The notes under the pieces were generated by a model. That model made no database searches, was not told the DNA's origin, and saw only the letters and a program-made list of their open reading frames with translations. A stretch of DNA of 64,000 nt. It comes from Heliocidaris erythrogramma. Taxonomy: Eukaryota > Echinodermata > Echinoidea > Camarodonta > Echinometridae. Position numbers and translations under genes: made by a program. The stretch covers positions 18,077,563-18,141,562 of the forward strand of contig CM046861.1 of NCBI GenBank assembly GCA_025617745.1. Reading direction: 5' to 3'. Shown one piece after another: positions 49,621 through 61,669 of the stretch (positions within the stretch are counted from its first letter, which is position 1; each line of letters begins with the position of its first letter).

Positions 49621-49811
49621 AATCAAAGGGTAAGAGAAGAAGGGGTGGAGAGATTGGCAGAGATGGGACAGTTTTAAGAAGCCCAAGATTTTTTTTTTTA
49701 TTCGTTTACAAATATTTTGCATAGTTTCAAAGGTTCAACAACCGCATAAATATATACATGTATATATAATGATGATATTTCATAACCGCGTGTTGGAAGA
49801 GCATGAAGAGA

Positions 49812-50064
49812 GATACAGTGAATGAATTCCAGAGAAGACATTGGTAATGCATTGAATTCCAACTTTTTTTATTTTAACCAAATTTTCGATCCTCACGGAT
49901 CTTCCCTTTACCCTTCATTTTGATTTGATTTGATTTGATTTGATTTTATTTGTTTCCACAGTCGGTTTACATATTCATTACCCTGAGGAAGATCCGTGAG
50001 GATCGAAAATTTGGTTAAAATAAAAAAAGTTGGAATTCAATGCATTACCAATTCATTCATTGTA

Positions 50065-50069
<5 letters not shown>
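49812..50069. mobile_element. Inverted-repeat element with (TTTGA)n loop
   Basis: The left arm (49812-49906) and right arm (about 49983-50069) are near-perfect reverse complements for about 75 bases, including 'tggtaatgcattgaattcca' and 'atcctcacggatcttcc'. The left arm has about 14 extra bases near 49828. The loop contains (TTTGA)5. The right arm carries a complete hammerhead-like motif (49980-50015); the left arm carries its hairpin, but the core box is degraded. A CT microsatellite follows at 50066-50115. Confidence 0.75.
49980..50015 (+). ncRNA. Hammerhead-like motif, family 3
   Basis: Parts: ACC (closing stem), CTGAGGA (fits CUGANGA), extra A, GATCC-GTGA-GGATC (perfect 5-bp hairpin with GNRA-type loop), GAAA, AT, TT (UH), GGT (pairs with ACC). 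Core boxes are intact; the closing stem is only 3 bp (more if a bulge is allowed). The stem sequences differ from the 48.4-kb family but the layout, including the extra A, is the same. Confidence 0.48.
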
Positions 50070-50099
<30 letters not shown>

Positions 50100-50130
50100 C
50101 TATCTCTCTCTCTCTATATATATATACTTT
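50066..50130 (+). repeat. CT and TA microsatellite
   Basis: TCTCTC repeats to about 50115, then TATATA. Confidence 0.9.
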
Positions 50131-50265
50131 TCAATGTACTTGGGTATAGGAGTACAAGTAGTAATTATTGAGTAAATTGTATAACATTTTAAATTATCTT
50201 CGCATATTTATGACAATGACATTTCTGAAGTGAAGTCAGCAAAAAAAATTTTTATGTAATATATT

Positions 50266-50621
50266 CACACTTATAGAAAAAAAGGTTCAGGTTTGCACCC
50301 TAAATGCAACACTGGCAGCACCTTTTTGGGTGCAATCTTGCACCCGACATGAAAAGGGTGCAAAAATGGACCTTTTTGTTCTTGTTTGCACCCCTTAATG
50401 CCCGTTTGCACCTTTAAGGGTGCAGAAATTTTTGCATCCAAAGGGTGCAAATTTGTACCTTTTCTAAAAGGTACAACTCTGCACCCTTTAAGGGTGCAAA
50501 ATGTAGCTAACTGCACCCTTAAAGGTGCAAAAAGCTTCTTAGGGTGCAAAGTTGCACTAAAAAAGGTGCTGCCAGTGTCGCATTTGAAGGGTGCAAAATT
50601 GTACCTTTATTTCTAAGTGTG
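50266..50621. mobile_element. GGTGCA foldback element (palindromic MITE)
   Basis: The 356-bp block has long inverted arms. The left reads CACACTTATAGAAAAAAAGG, then 'tttgcaccctaaatgcaaca' and 'ctggcagcacctttttgggt'. The right, on the other strand, reads CACACTTAGAAATAAAGG, then 'ttttgcacccttcaaatgcg' and 'ctggcagcaccttttttagt'. Arms are about 85 bp. The centre holds many further GGGTGCAAA / TTTGCACCC words in both orientations, so nearly the whole element can fold. It is non-coding. Superfamily not assigned; a target duplication is not clear. Confidence 0.85.
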
Positions 50622-51900
50622 TTGTATGTCCATATATGTTTAATGAAGATACCCTGTGCTATTCTTATCATTATTAAACAAAACTGATAATATGTCATGT
50701 ATAAAAAGGTGAAACGTGTCTTTAAATTCACTGCTGGAATACAAGAGACCGTGTGAAAGGTATAAAGACTTGTATCATCAGGTGTCATTCTCGTGACCCT
50801 ATCAGAAATAAATGAATACCTGAGTAGCTTTCATCTTGGTTTCTTTTCTTTTTAATCAATCGAAAAATTTATATCCGCAAGTCATGATGAATTCTAGCCT
50901 CACCTTCTAAGTAGTTTGCACTGTGATAGGGTGCAAGTTAAATTGCTGCCTTCTAATAATCGCAGGTATAGCCAGCCACTGTAGTCTCAATTACACGGCA
51001 TGAAAATACAAACAACGCAGACGATTAATGACAGTTTTTGGCGGGATTTTTTTTAAGGACATCAAATTTCCGCTCTTCAGATGGATATTTCCGGCCAAGA
51101 TGCCGTAATGGAAGTCAGAGACAGGTTTCAATGGAAATATTTAAAAGCGTTAGAATGTCAATACTTGCATGAAAAGGGCATTATCGGGTTGGGTTGGCAA
51201 AATCAGCTCATTTTACCATAGAAAGAAAATATCAAGCCATTTTGAGGTTTTAAGGGGGCTGAGTAAGCAAAGGAATTGATTTCTACATGTAGAATAATAA
51301 CGAAAAAGAGGTGGGCATCTTGTTGAAAATGGAGCAAGACTTGAATCATGTTCTAGATGAGGGAACAGCGCGCTCTTGGTTCGTTTGCACATTCCTCTCA
51401 TATTACATTTTTCATCTTTAACTTGATATCGGCCAAGTTCTCATCTATAGCCGGCTAGACGAACAATATGTCCTCGAACTTAGGATGTAGACGAATGCAT
51501 TGCTTAAAGTCAAAAGTGAATTTAATTTTTCCCTCTCTTACTTGCAGTGTTTCAGTGAGATAAAAGCCATATGGTTTGAATTTATCTCTAAAAGAAATAA
51601 TAGCGTATGGGTGGTGAATAGGACATGCTTGGTTGCAGTCGATTGATTCGTTAGATGATAATTACGTATTACGATACAATGAGTTTCATTGGGTAATCCT
51701 CCCCCCCCCCCCCCTTGGTTTTCTTGTATAATTTCTTGGTTTAAATTACAAAATACAAAGTCAAAACTCCCAAATCATTTAAATTTTGTTTTTGTTGTTA
51801 TTTACCATTTACCTTGCGTTTGCTTGTCGGATTTTTCGGGTTTAATTGACCCCCCCCCCTCCCTTGAAAGGTCTGAAGCCGCCCTTACGAGAATTCTGGA
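50622..51900. other. Spacer with C14 and C10 tracts
   Basis: C14 at 51701-51714 and C10 at 51850-51859. 'aggtctgaagccgccctta' near 51870-51890 resembles one end of a hAT-type element, but no partner end was found. Confidence 0.4.
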
Positions 51901-51904
51901 TTGA

Positions 51905-52185
51905 TGTTGTTGTTTTTCGATGATGTCTCTAAGCACTTTGAGATATATTATTAACTCGTTCATTGGATTCAGGTTTGCCCGTATACATTGTATTTTCTCC
52001 ACTCCCTGCAGCATTCCAGCCAGGTACCATTATACAAACGTGCACAATTATTTATGTTAATCCAACGCATCCCACCGGGTAGCCATTTAGTCCCTGGGTT
52101 GAGAGAAGCAATGTAAATAATATGCCTTGCTAAGGACCTCATCGTCAGTGCAAGTGGGAAAAGAACTAATCCTACTTCGTGACAT
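51905..52185 (-). mobile_element. tRNA-derived SINE, copy 3, diverged
   Basis: Shares with the 25.8-kb SINE the stretch 'attggattc(t/a)gg...gcccg...ttctccactccctg...gcattccagc' (about 51962-52020). The tail resembles 'agcactttgagatatatt'. The tRNA-like head (about 52140-52185) is badly eroded; the B box is not recognisable. Same orientation as the other two copies. Confidence 0.6.
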
Positions 52186-54415
52186 TCCACATTCTAGCCT
52201 GCATGTAAAGTCTTCTAAAAGTAGCTTGCACCTGGTTAAATTAAAGCAAACTTATATGAAACTAGAAAAATCTCGCGCGTACCCATTCCCATCGATTTTC
52301 AGTCCATATTCGATCAGGTTTTTAAAAAAAAATTTAACTTCTCAAATGTTATCCTTTTTTTTAATCGAAGGATGACATTGCTTTCGTCAATTAATCATAA
52401 ACTTCCCTAGTGTATCAACATGGTTTTATTCATTCGCTATAAATGTTGACATGAAACTATGCTATATGATTTACTCCTATTTCAATTCCTATCCTCAATT
52501 CCAAACTCACAATCTGCCAAGTCTGATGGAGTTACATTGAATTATTTCATTCTTTCTTGCGGCATTTTAAAGATCACGTTCCATAGAGCGTCAGAAGAAT
52601 TACTGCAAGGGAATAGTAAGGTATATCCTTTTTTCAATTATTGTACTCGCAAATTGGCAACGCCCACCGTGGAAGCTGAAACGCCGTGCGCGCGATAGGA
52701 TCTGGTACCCATGACCTTCGTATTTTTTTGCGCCTGGCTTATGTTCGATTAAGTCCCATTGGCTGTCAAATGTTGTCGTCTGCATCCCGTTCGTTTCGAA
52801 AGTGGAAGGAGGAATAGAAGAAGATGGTTGGAGATGTAAAAACAGAGTCAATAACCTCTCTACTGGAACATTATCCGTTCTCTAACGATCATCTTATTTT
52901 ATTGGTCTGACAAAACTGAATGATCTGCTTACATTTATACTTTCAGTCATGTAACCTTACAATTTTCTCTTTAATATAAATACATCATATAAAGTAACCT
53001 ATCTACCTCAGATTAAGTCTGAAATTTCTTATGTTGAATTAAAAACTTAAGGTAATTTTATGACATCTCTGTCTCTTTAAACAAAACATCCAATGATAGA
53101 CAACCGATTAAATGTTCAGCTTTGCCTGATTTAGCTTTATTTGAATAGTGAGTTTTCCTCCCTTATCTGTTTATCTGGTTTTCCTTCTAAATTACTAATT
53201 TTCGGGCAACCATCACCTCATTTGGGTGTCGAAGTGGTTGGTTTGTATGTTTTTTAATCTATTTAGTAAATTTTGATTGCAAACTAAAGAGGCAATAGGT
53301 TGATTTTTTATTGCATTTTGGTTAAGTGAACGAAATTTACATTTGATGGAATGTTAGAGGTTTGTGAAAGAAAATGCACGTTAAAGACAATGACTTTGTC
53401 ATGTTTGACGCTCTCTTTACTCTCCATTTTCGCGCCACAATAGTCATGGTTGTCAACTGAAGTTGACTGTTCAAGGATAGTTCCATTTCATAGCAAATGC
53501 GTTGATTGATTGATATGATTGTATGCGTATTACTGAAGGCAACTGATTTATTTAGGAATATCAATTATAAAGTGTGAGTCATCATTCATTTGTCTATCCC
53601 CCTTTTGAAGGATAATAATTCATTCTCTGATAAAACATAGGAATAATTTGTTGTTATACCAGTTTGAGGAAAACAATGAGACGAATAACTATCAGATGGA
53701 AACCCTATTTTTCACGATATTGGCGGGCTTCGACAGTAATTTGATTTCTCTTTCTTATGATCTGAGATGACGTGACTATCCTGTACAAACAAGTTTATTA
53801 TCAATGTCGACATCATATTTATCACATCATACCCAAATTTCCTTCAATTTTGTCATGTTTGTGTGGATAAGAAAATGTGCAAAACAAAGAGGTTGAACAG
53901 AAGATATGGTGCTAGACACTGTTTTACAAGCGATGTCTATAATCTAATGATAAAGACTGGATTTTCCTAAATCATCAAAAGAAATAAACGAATGAAAGAA
54001 AAGTAATGTTTTTACCTTAACCATATGAGATAAAGATAACTTAATATACATAATTTTATAAAGATTGTGGCTTTTAAATATTGCAGGGCTTTTATGACGT
54101 CTGCGAAGATGTCAAACATTATGAAGATACAGTTTTGATACAGTTTACTTTACAATAAACTCGTTTTAGCTTCTGAGAAAACAATTCTGAAAAAACAATT
54201 TCAAATCTACTATTCTTCCAGTGTTAACAATGTTCCTATTTTGCTATTCTTTGTGTGCGTGCGCTCATGAGTTGATAATTCGAGAAGGACGGGCGACAGA
54301 AAGAGTGACATCACTGCTTCAGGGATCCGATTTATTCATCACAAGAATAACAAACAGAATCATTAAGTTCATTCATTGGTCTGAATTTGCTCGATAAAGA
54401 GAAAGTTGAGTTCTG
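52186..54415. other. AT-rich spacer
   Basis: No genes, RNA or repeat structure recognised. Confidence 0.45.
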
Positions 54416-54772
54416 TTAAAGGTGAAAAATAGTTTGTGACCTTTCTCATTTTTTTAATTGTTAGTTTGGGAGAATATCATAGAAGAAATGTCCCTGAAAA
54501 AGGATATCTCTCCAAATTTCCTCATGTTCAAATTATGAATTAAAAAAAAGGCTCAAAAGTTTGGATGAAATTCTCATGCCACATCATAAGGACAATCACG
54601 TGTATAGTGCATGTGATTTCCAGTCATTTTGAGCCAATTTCTTATCGTACTGATGATTCCCAAACATCATACACCAATTTTAGTGTATTGCATAATCAAC
54701 ATTTCCCAATCGCTTCCAGACAGTTTAATTCACAATGGAATCTCATGACCAGAACTCAGCTTTATCTTTAAA
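54416..54772 (+). mobile_element. TTAA-ended dispersed repeat, copy 3
   Basis: Best-preserved ends of the family: TTAAAGGTGAAAAATAG at the left and TTTATCTTTAA at the right, so TTAA stands at both borders. About 357 bp, non-coding, aligned with copy 2 along its whole length. TTAA targets are typical of piggyBac-type transposons; that link is inference from the border only. Confidence 0.72.
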
Positions 54773-55269
54773 CGTCGAAAAGAGAGTCTGCGAAGCACCT
54801 TTGGAAAAACAATTCATTTTTTCTTCTGCAATAATGTAGTCGGGAATTATCATATTGTGTTGAAACCAGATGATAGCTTGTGTTTACATTTACACATGTA
54901 CCTGGATAATGCCCGCTCCAGTGAATACAGCTGCTCGTATTAATGACTCGAATCGGGTCAATAGTATATACTATTGCCCTACTTTCCATCTTCACCGAGT
55001 TAACCCCCTTGAGATGCTAACCCTTTATGACAAGAACCTGCATGTTCTATATTTTCGTTTCTCTTCGGTACACTGATATCAGGATATTGTAGATTTGTTC
55101 TGTCCAGCGGCTCTTGTCCCTCGTGATACAACAACCTTTCATATTTGGTTCCAAGTTAACCCCTATCATACCAAGCGTGCCTTGAAAAGCCAGGCACGGG
55201 CCTTTATAGTTACGTATTAGTATTGTACTTTTCCTTCCCATGATTGTAGGCTATCCTTGGTGTAGTAGT

Positions 55270-55475
55270 CACTTTAAAAAAAATAGAGTGATCACTGACG
55301 TGACTCACCGGGGGAGTGAAATAGAGTGAAAAAGAGTGAAAATTCACTCTTTTCCTTTGAGAGAGCAATCTAAATTATATCGATATTCAGTCATACAAGT
55401 GATCACTGATGTAACTCTCGGGAGAGAAAAATAGAACGAAAATTCACTCTTTTTAGAGAGAGTAATAGAGGTATT
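55270..55475 (+). repeat. Two ~110-bp tandem units with GAGTGAAA hairpins
   Basis: GTGATCACTGACGTGACTC at 55289 and GTGATCACTGATGTAACTC at 55399. Each is followed by 'gggagtgaaa...' or 'gggagagaaa...' and 'gaaaattcactcttt'. AAGAGTGAAAATTCACTCTT in the first unit is a strong local palindrome. Confidence 0.75.
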
Positions 55476-56270
55476 CTTTAAGCTAGATCGGAATCGAATT
55501 ACCCTAGATGCTTTAGTCTACCTCTGAATACTTCATTCCATTTTGTCCTGATAACATTTAGGCTTCTCAGGCTACAAATAAACACAAAAATGAAACGGGT
55601 CTAGATATCCCGCTTTTGGAAATACGAGAGTTTGGCATCTGAAGGCAAGGAAGTGAAAAGTGAAAAGCAAAATAAAATGATGAAATTTTTCTAGTCATTA
55701 CATTTATGAAATAGGTCAATCAGCGATGGGGTGACTATCACATGAAATAGGAAGGGAATAGAATAAAGCTAGAAATTAGAACAATATAAACGATGTTTAT
55801 ATTTGAAAATGGAATATGAGATACATGTATTCCGATTAAGAATTTAAATGAAATTAAATTAAATCAGCATTAAATCAAAATTAACGTAGAGGATACATTA
55901 GAGAGTGGTAGCACAAAATAGTGGATTACTGGATAAATAATCATCATAAGCAATTGTGTTTCTAATGCATACCAGGGCAACCGTTTCATAAAACTTGTTA
56001 TTAATAACAACTGCCACATTTCTATGACAAATTTGCTCTTAGTCTATTAAATGGGACGATTTCAGTAGCTTATATCAATTATTTAACGGGGTCCTGGCAG
56101 GTCTTTAAGTTTTAGTGTGTAGACTTAGTGTAATCAAAATATCATATCGTTCATTACAAAATAATTCCATTGTGTTCGCTTCCCTTGATGCCTCTTAATG
56201 ACAAGCAACCCGTGGAGAAGAAATAAACATAGATCAACAAAATCATCAACATGACATTAATGGAGTTCGT
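55476..56270. other. AT-rich spacer
   Basis: Nothing recognised. Confidence 0.45.
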
Positions 56271-56274
56271 GATT

Positions 56275-57012
56275 AGGAGATAGAGAGAGGGGGGATAAGA
56301 AGGGGGAAAATAAGAGATAGAGATTAGGAACAAAAAAAGGCATCACCAAAGTGGGAAAGAAAGAAAAGTGAGAGGAACGAAGAAGAAGACATACCAAGAG
56401 AGAAAAAGAAGAGGAGATGACAGAGAAAAGGAAAGTGAAAGAAAGATTCCCACCTTCCCATCTCTATCAAGGTTACAAGCATATGAAATGAAAATTAACT
56501 CTTATGACATACCTGTGGCAGAGTCACCAAGGGCTCGGTGTCAGGGGTGAAACAGTTAATCAGTTAAATTGAATCAGTTAAATTTCTTCCTCTTGAGTTG
56601 CTGTGTTGTTTCTTCCATTGCCCCATTATTCTAAACATTATATTCACCAGGTACATGCCCATTCTACCTCATGAGGCATACAATTATTACTAGGGAGTAA
56701 GAGAAAAATAAAAGAGAAAGAGAAGAGAGAGAGAGAGAAATAACAAGAAAGAGAAAGAGAAAGAAAGTAAGAAAGAGAAAGAAAGAGAGAGGGGACGAAG
56801 TATGAAAGAGAATTAGAGAGAGAGAGAGAGAGAGAGGGAGAATAAAAAAGAAAGAAAATAGAGAAAGAGATAGAAAGAAAGAGAGACACAAACCAACACA
56901 CGCACAAAGTAAAAAGAAGTAGAGAGGGGGAGGGGAACGATAAGTGAAAGAGACGAAGGGGGGGAGAGAGAGAGGGGAGGGAGGGAGACAGAGAGAGAGA
57001 GAGAGAGAGTGT
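56275..57012 (+). repeat. Extended GA-rich purine tract
   Basis: Interrupted GA/GAAA/GGGA repeats at 56275-56450 and more densely at 56695-57012, ending in (GA)n. Long Leu/Ser/Phe frames on the minus strand come from this tract. Confidence 0.9.
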
Positions 57013-57885
57013 TAGAGAGCATGAGAAGCCTTGATATATGTGAATAATGAATGTGTGTATACAATGACACATTAATGACGTGACTTAGCAGTTGGGGATA
57101 TTTGGTTGCATTATTGTGATAATAGTGACCTTCTTGTGGCCTCACATACAACGCATCAGGAAATAACTCGACATCTAAGTTAGATAACAACATCATGATT
57201 AAACCAACATAATTAGGACATAAGTATGAAACGCTGAAATTGCACTAGAAAACAAAGATCGGTATCCTTAAAGATGGAATAACTTGTTGTTCTTTTTTCT
57301 TACTGCTGCCCTCTTTATTTGGTACATTCATTTCTTTAAATGTTAACAGTTATTTGTGCAGAATAAAGAGGATGAAATTTAGAGCTTTATAAATCAATGG
57401 ACCAAGACAGTCATACCAGGTACCACTCTTGACAAAATAGCCTAAAGAATATTTCCTATAATTTTACGTTGCATAATCTCAATAATCCGCGTACATCAAT
57501 CTCATCAGTAGTGGTTATCTAGGTTATCCGTAACATCCTTTAAAAAAGCATGATGTTTTACGACTCAGCATAAACGTTATCACTAAATATACCCGCCATG
57601 AAACGAATTAGCAGCCGCGGAGTAGAGTTTTGGATACGGTGGCCTCGTGCAGATCAGGATAATTTTAAGAAAAGCATTAAGTGTCTACTAAAACATTAAA
57701 GAAAACACGATACCGATGTCCTGGGTAAACAAACGTCCCATTAACATGGCAGTGATCTGTCAGATTGAATTAAATCAGACGAGTATACGTCAGGGGCTCG
57801 CGACTGGGTTGGCTTGGAGGCGGGGGTCGAAGGATAAATTGGAGGTGAAATTGCCAGGAAACTCCTTATGGTTTATGGAAACAAT
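57013..57885. other. Spacer without recognisable genes
   Basis: Nothing recognised. A short GC-richer stretch near 57780-57860 has no domain. Confidence 0.45.
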
Positions 57886-57887
57886 TG

Positions 57888-58010
57888 TAATGATGATGAT
57901 GATCATTATTATGATTACAATTATTACCTTTATTATCGTTATCATCACCATCATCACCATCATCATCATTACCACCACCACCATCATCATCATCATCATT
58001 CTAATCACCT
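57888..58010 (+). repeat. ATG/ATC/ATT trinucleotide microsatellite
   Basis: About 120 bases of ATGATG, ATTATT and CATCAT triplets. Isoleucine/methionine-rich frames are artefacts. Confidence 0.92.
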
Positions 58011-60280
58011 CCTCCCCCTAGTAAAATAGAAGTAATATGCCTGGAAAGGAGTATGTTTTACAAATCATATTCATGATTCAAATTTTGTAAAGTTTTATTG
58101 GCCAGAACTTGAACACAAAGAATACAAAATATGAGTCACGTTACTTTGTTAACCAGAAAATGACAACGATGTTTTACACATTTTAATTGTAACTTTAAAA
58201 GACTGTGTCATTAGTTTTAGCAATTTTAATCGTTTCAAGACCGACCATAACACATCAAAATTCAAAACAAAACAACATGAAAATGAATTCATCGTCATCA
58301 TGGCCAATCTGGGCTGTCATTATTATCGTCATCATTTTGTGACATCACCACCAGCATACCTCTCACGCTATCACAGCGCTTATGATCTACAATTTCCCAC
58401 ATCATAATGTCCCCTCAATGAAAGATTCCAATAAATATCTCCCCGTTACCTCGGATTTTCATTTTATAATCAATTCTTCCTCACTCGATGTCCTGTTTCG
58501 CGTCGTTATCCTTACACTGACTCATTATTTTTCACAGCTTTTATCTTCGCCATGGTCAAAATCGTTACAAACTTCAGATATAATAAGAATAAGCAACCTT
58601 ATCTTTCACTCATTCCTTTCATAACTGAAATATAGGATCGTTCACATTGGCACAAGTTTATTGTACTGATAACTTACCAAATATGGATGACAACTGTCAT
58701 TTTAGACGGTGATATTAATGTATAAGAATGACATATTTTCTAAGATAAGATAAGTAAAAATTAGGAATATGTTCATATCACTTTTAATAATTTTTATGAT
58801 TAATAATTTTATCAATTTTATATGGGCAACATACAAACTAACCTGAAAGAAGAAAAAAATAGGCTGAGTAGCATTCCCTTTTACGACAGAGAAGGAACAT
58901 TAATTTTCAAAACTTTCCAAGGGAATTTGATAGATGTCTAGTTTCCCCTGCATTCTGAAACATTATCCTATGCATGCATGCATGGTCGTGAAATGTTAGA
59001 CTATTTGGCAGTGGGAACATGGCAGTATAGGAATATGTAGAACAGCATGGGGGTTGCGGTATTTTAATAACCAGCCACCCTCCGGGATTGAGTCGGCTCT
59101 AATTATAATCATACCATCGCTATTCATAATTATTTGTACAGATACTGTCAGGAAGTGTCAAGAAAACATCACTTTATCGCTCAGTGTAGGCATGAATCAT
59201 GAATAGATGCTTTAGCGAAAGTCTATCATCTATCATAATATTGGTATTTTTTTTCTTCATTTGCCTATAACATTACTTTCAAAATGGCATGGATTCGATG
59301 TTGAATTCCTGTCTTTATCTATTCATATATTTTCTTATTCTGTGTTATTTATACAGGGTAGTCTCTACATAAAAACTTCTTTGCAAGAGAGCTCTGTATT
59401 ACATTAAAAAATAGTGCAATATACAATAATTACAATACACATCAGAACAAAACAAAAACATTGTTACAGGAGCATGGAAATGTTTTTTTCTCGAAGATTT
59501 CACTCATTTATATCACATTAGATCTGTTTCCTATAAGCAATGATCATTCTTGTATTTGGTGATACGTTGGTTATGATATTAATGACAATATTTTGTTTAT
59601 TGTGCAAAAGACTAGGATTAAATCATTTTTGTAGGCACAACATCTCCTCTTTTATTCAGAAAGCTTGCTTTCTGTTTTAAAGTTCTTGACAATATGTTAT
59701 GAGGAATTCTTTGTCACCTGTGTTCTTTAAGTACTGGACATCATGTTGCCATCCTGGAGCTGGGGGAAATAGCATCTGATAATCACCAAGGCAACGGCAC
59801 CATCATGATTTAATCGGAGTAACACGATATGCTCCATTTCAAGATGTCCGGAGCTCGCTTTTTTCTTTTCTTATTATAGCTATCTGTTGAAAAATGATGT
59901 TTAACAACAGTATATGTACCCTTGTACATCTAAAATTGCATGAAAATGAAGATGCATTTACAAATCACATTGGGAATATAACATATAGATTTTAAATGAA
60001 TACTAGTTAGGGAATTAAATTATGCTTACGTTTTGATTAAGGATAACTCTGATACTCAGTTCAAATCGGGTTTTTTCACGTCCACTTCTACATGTTACAT
60101 AATTTATACATACATTAGCTGTTCTTGATACAGTATGGAGTACCTTTTAAAAATTCAGTGAGTGCTAAAATAAAACATATATAAAACTCGTACCTAGCTA
60201 CTCTTATTTATTGACTAAACCAATTGCCACCTTTCGTTCTTCAATTCAAATAAATCCTTTCAATTTGCTTACAAATGTAA
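58011..60280. other. AT-rich spacer
   Basis: No gene-like or element-like structure recognised. An 80-codon frame at 58382-58624 has no motif. Confidence 0.45.
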
Positions 60281-60660
60281 AATTTAAAGGTGCGAATGAG
60301 ACATCAGAATCATTTTAAGAAGTTATAGGAAAATTAACCCTTTCATAGAAAATTGGCTTGGATGAAAGCAGCAAAATCACTAGAAACACATGAGGGAAAG
60401 TTTGAGATAAATTTGGACAAAGAATAACAAAGTTATGAATTTATGGAAGTTGAAATTATTAATAATAAATTGTGGAGATCCTCGCATTTGGCAATGCGGT
60501 CGAGATGTGTGATTGCCACGCATGGAGAACTTTCCCATTTTGGGAGGTACATAAATTACTTTCTTATTCTTTATCCGATTTTCTTAAATTTTCACTATTC
60601 TCCTTTACTGATTTTTCTGCTTCTGATAAATTCCAAGTTTCCATGATGGGTTAATTCATC
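60281..60660 (+). mobile_element. TTAA-type repeat relative, copy 4
   Basis: Starts near TTTAAAGGTGCGAATGA and contains 'gaataacaaagttatgaatt', 'tggaagttgaaatta' and 'gagatcctcgcatttggcaa'. These match the inner part of the foldback at 62.4-62.6 kb ('ataaggaagttacgaatttttgaagt', 'gcgagctcctc'). Diverged and non-coding; borders uncertain. Confidence 0.5.
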
Positions 60661-61354
60661 GTAAGTAAATGGTCATCCATAAATGACATTACGTTCCATT
60701 CGACGTTTGATGTCACAACGTATGGACAGAAAATCGTGATCGAAATATAACCTGCTAAGAAATAGGTAAGGTAGACCTGTTTTAGTGTGCTTATCTAATA
60801 ATAAAAACACCGGATTAGTAACGATCCAGTGACGCATTTTGTGACGAAACTGAAAGAGTAAAAATAAAAAAGAGACCCTGTATTTTGTGCGTGCCTTATA
60901 TCGTGTAGTTAGAAAAGTAATTGAGAGGACGATTGAATGTCGCTAGTTGTTTTTCTCCGCTTTTCAGCGACGAATACCAGTCTCTCTCCGTCACGTACAC
61001 CGGACATAGTCCGGATGGAGTTGATCTCTCGTCCCGAAGTCGCTCCCACCCTGTGACCTACTTGATTGCAATATCCTTAGTTCGGGGGTCCATGCGGTTG
61101 CATACACCAGCCCCGTTTGCTTGCATTGGTGGTCTTCACATAATGGTCCATATACCTTTCTAATTGAAAGTTGATACGTAAACTTTAAACAATATATTCA
61201 AAGAGCTCTATACGAAGCTGAGATGAAGACGCAATTTACTTTGGTATGTCGGTTTTTAACCATGTTGATTGATTGGGTATCTTTTTGTGCTTATGAAACG
61301 TATCCGTATTCAACATAAAGTGCAATAGCCGGTATGCGCGTATGGAGTGTTGCT

Positions 61355-61408
61355 ACGTATGAAGACAAAATTCCTATAGATATCTATAGGAATTTTGTCT
61401 TCATACGT
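61355..61408. repeat. Perfect 54-bp palindrome, no spacer
   Basis: 61355-61381 starts ACGTATGAAGACAAAATTCC and is followed immediately by its exact reverse complement at 61382-61408. The dyad centre lies in the sequence CTATAGATATCTATAG. Flanking bases (61354 and 61409) do not pair, so the palindrome has sharp limits. It could form a cruciform or a 54-nt RNA hairpin. It might also be a fold-back repair product or an assembly artefact at a read end. Confidence 0.95.
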
Positions 61409-61669
61409 GTAACCGATGGATATAGCCTTTGAAACCAACGGTTTCATCTATTCTGGGAGAAATGTAATGTTATACCTTGTTTTCATCTTCATTGATACTT
61501 TGGTAAACTTTATTTTGGTGTAAACTTCAGCAGTGTATACGCCAGCTTGTGCCAGAACTCTATAGTATAGTATAATATTTTCCATTTAATTTGAAGTATA
61601 ATTGCTCAAACTCACATGGCCAGTCCGCCCCTGTGTGTAGGCTATTTTCGAATTGAACATTTTGTAATC

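Noticed and set aside
49885-49915. Sixth hammerhead-like motif (minus strand, left arm of the inverted repeat)
   Set aside because: Hairpin and GAAA are present but the CUGANGA box is replaced by AAAGGGA; counted only as a degraded mirror copy.
56644-57196. Overlapping Leu/Ser/Phe frames on the minus strand
   Set aside because: Come from a GA-rich purine tract; three overlapping frames look equally 'coding'.
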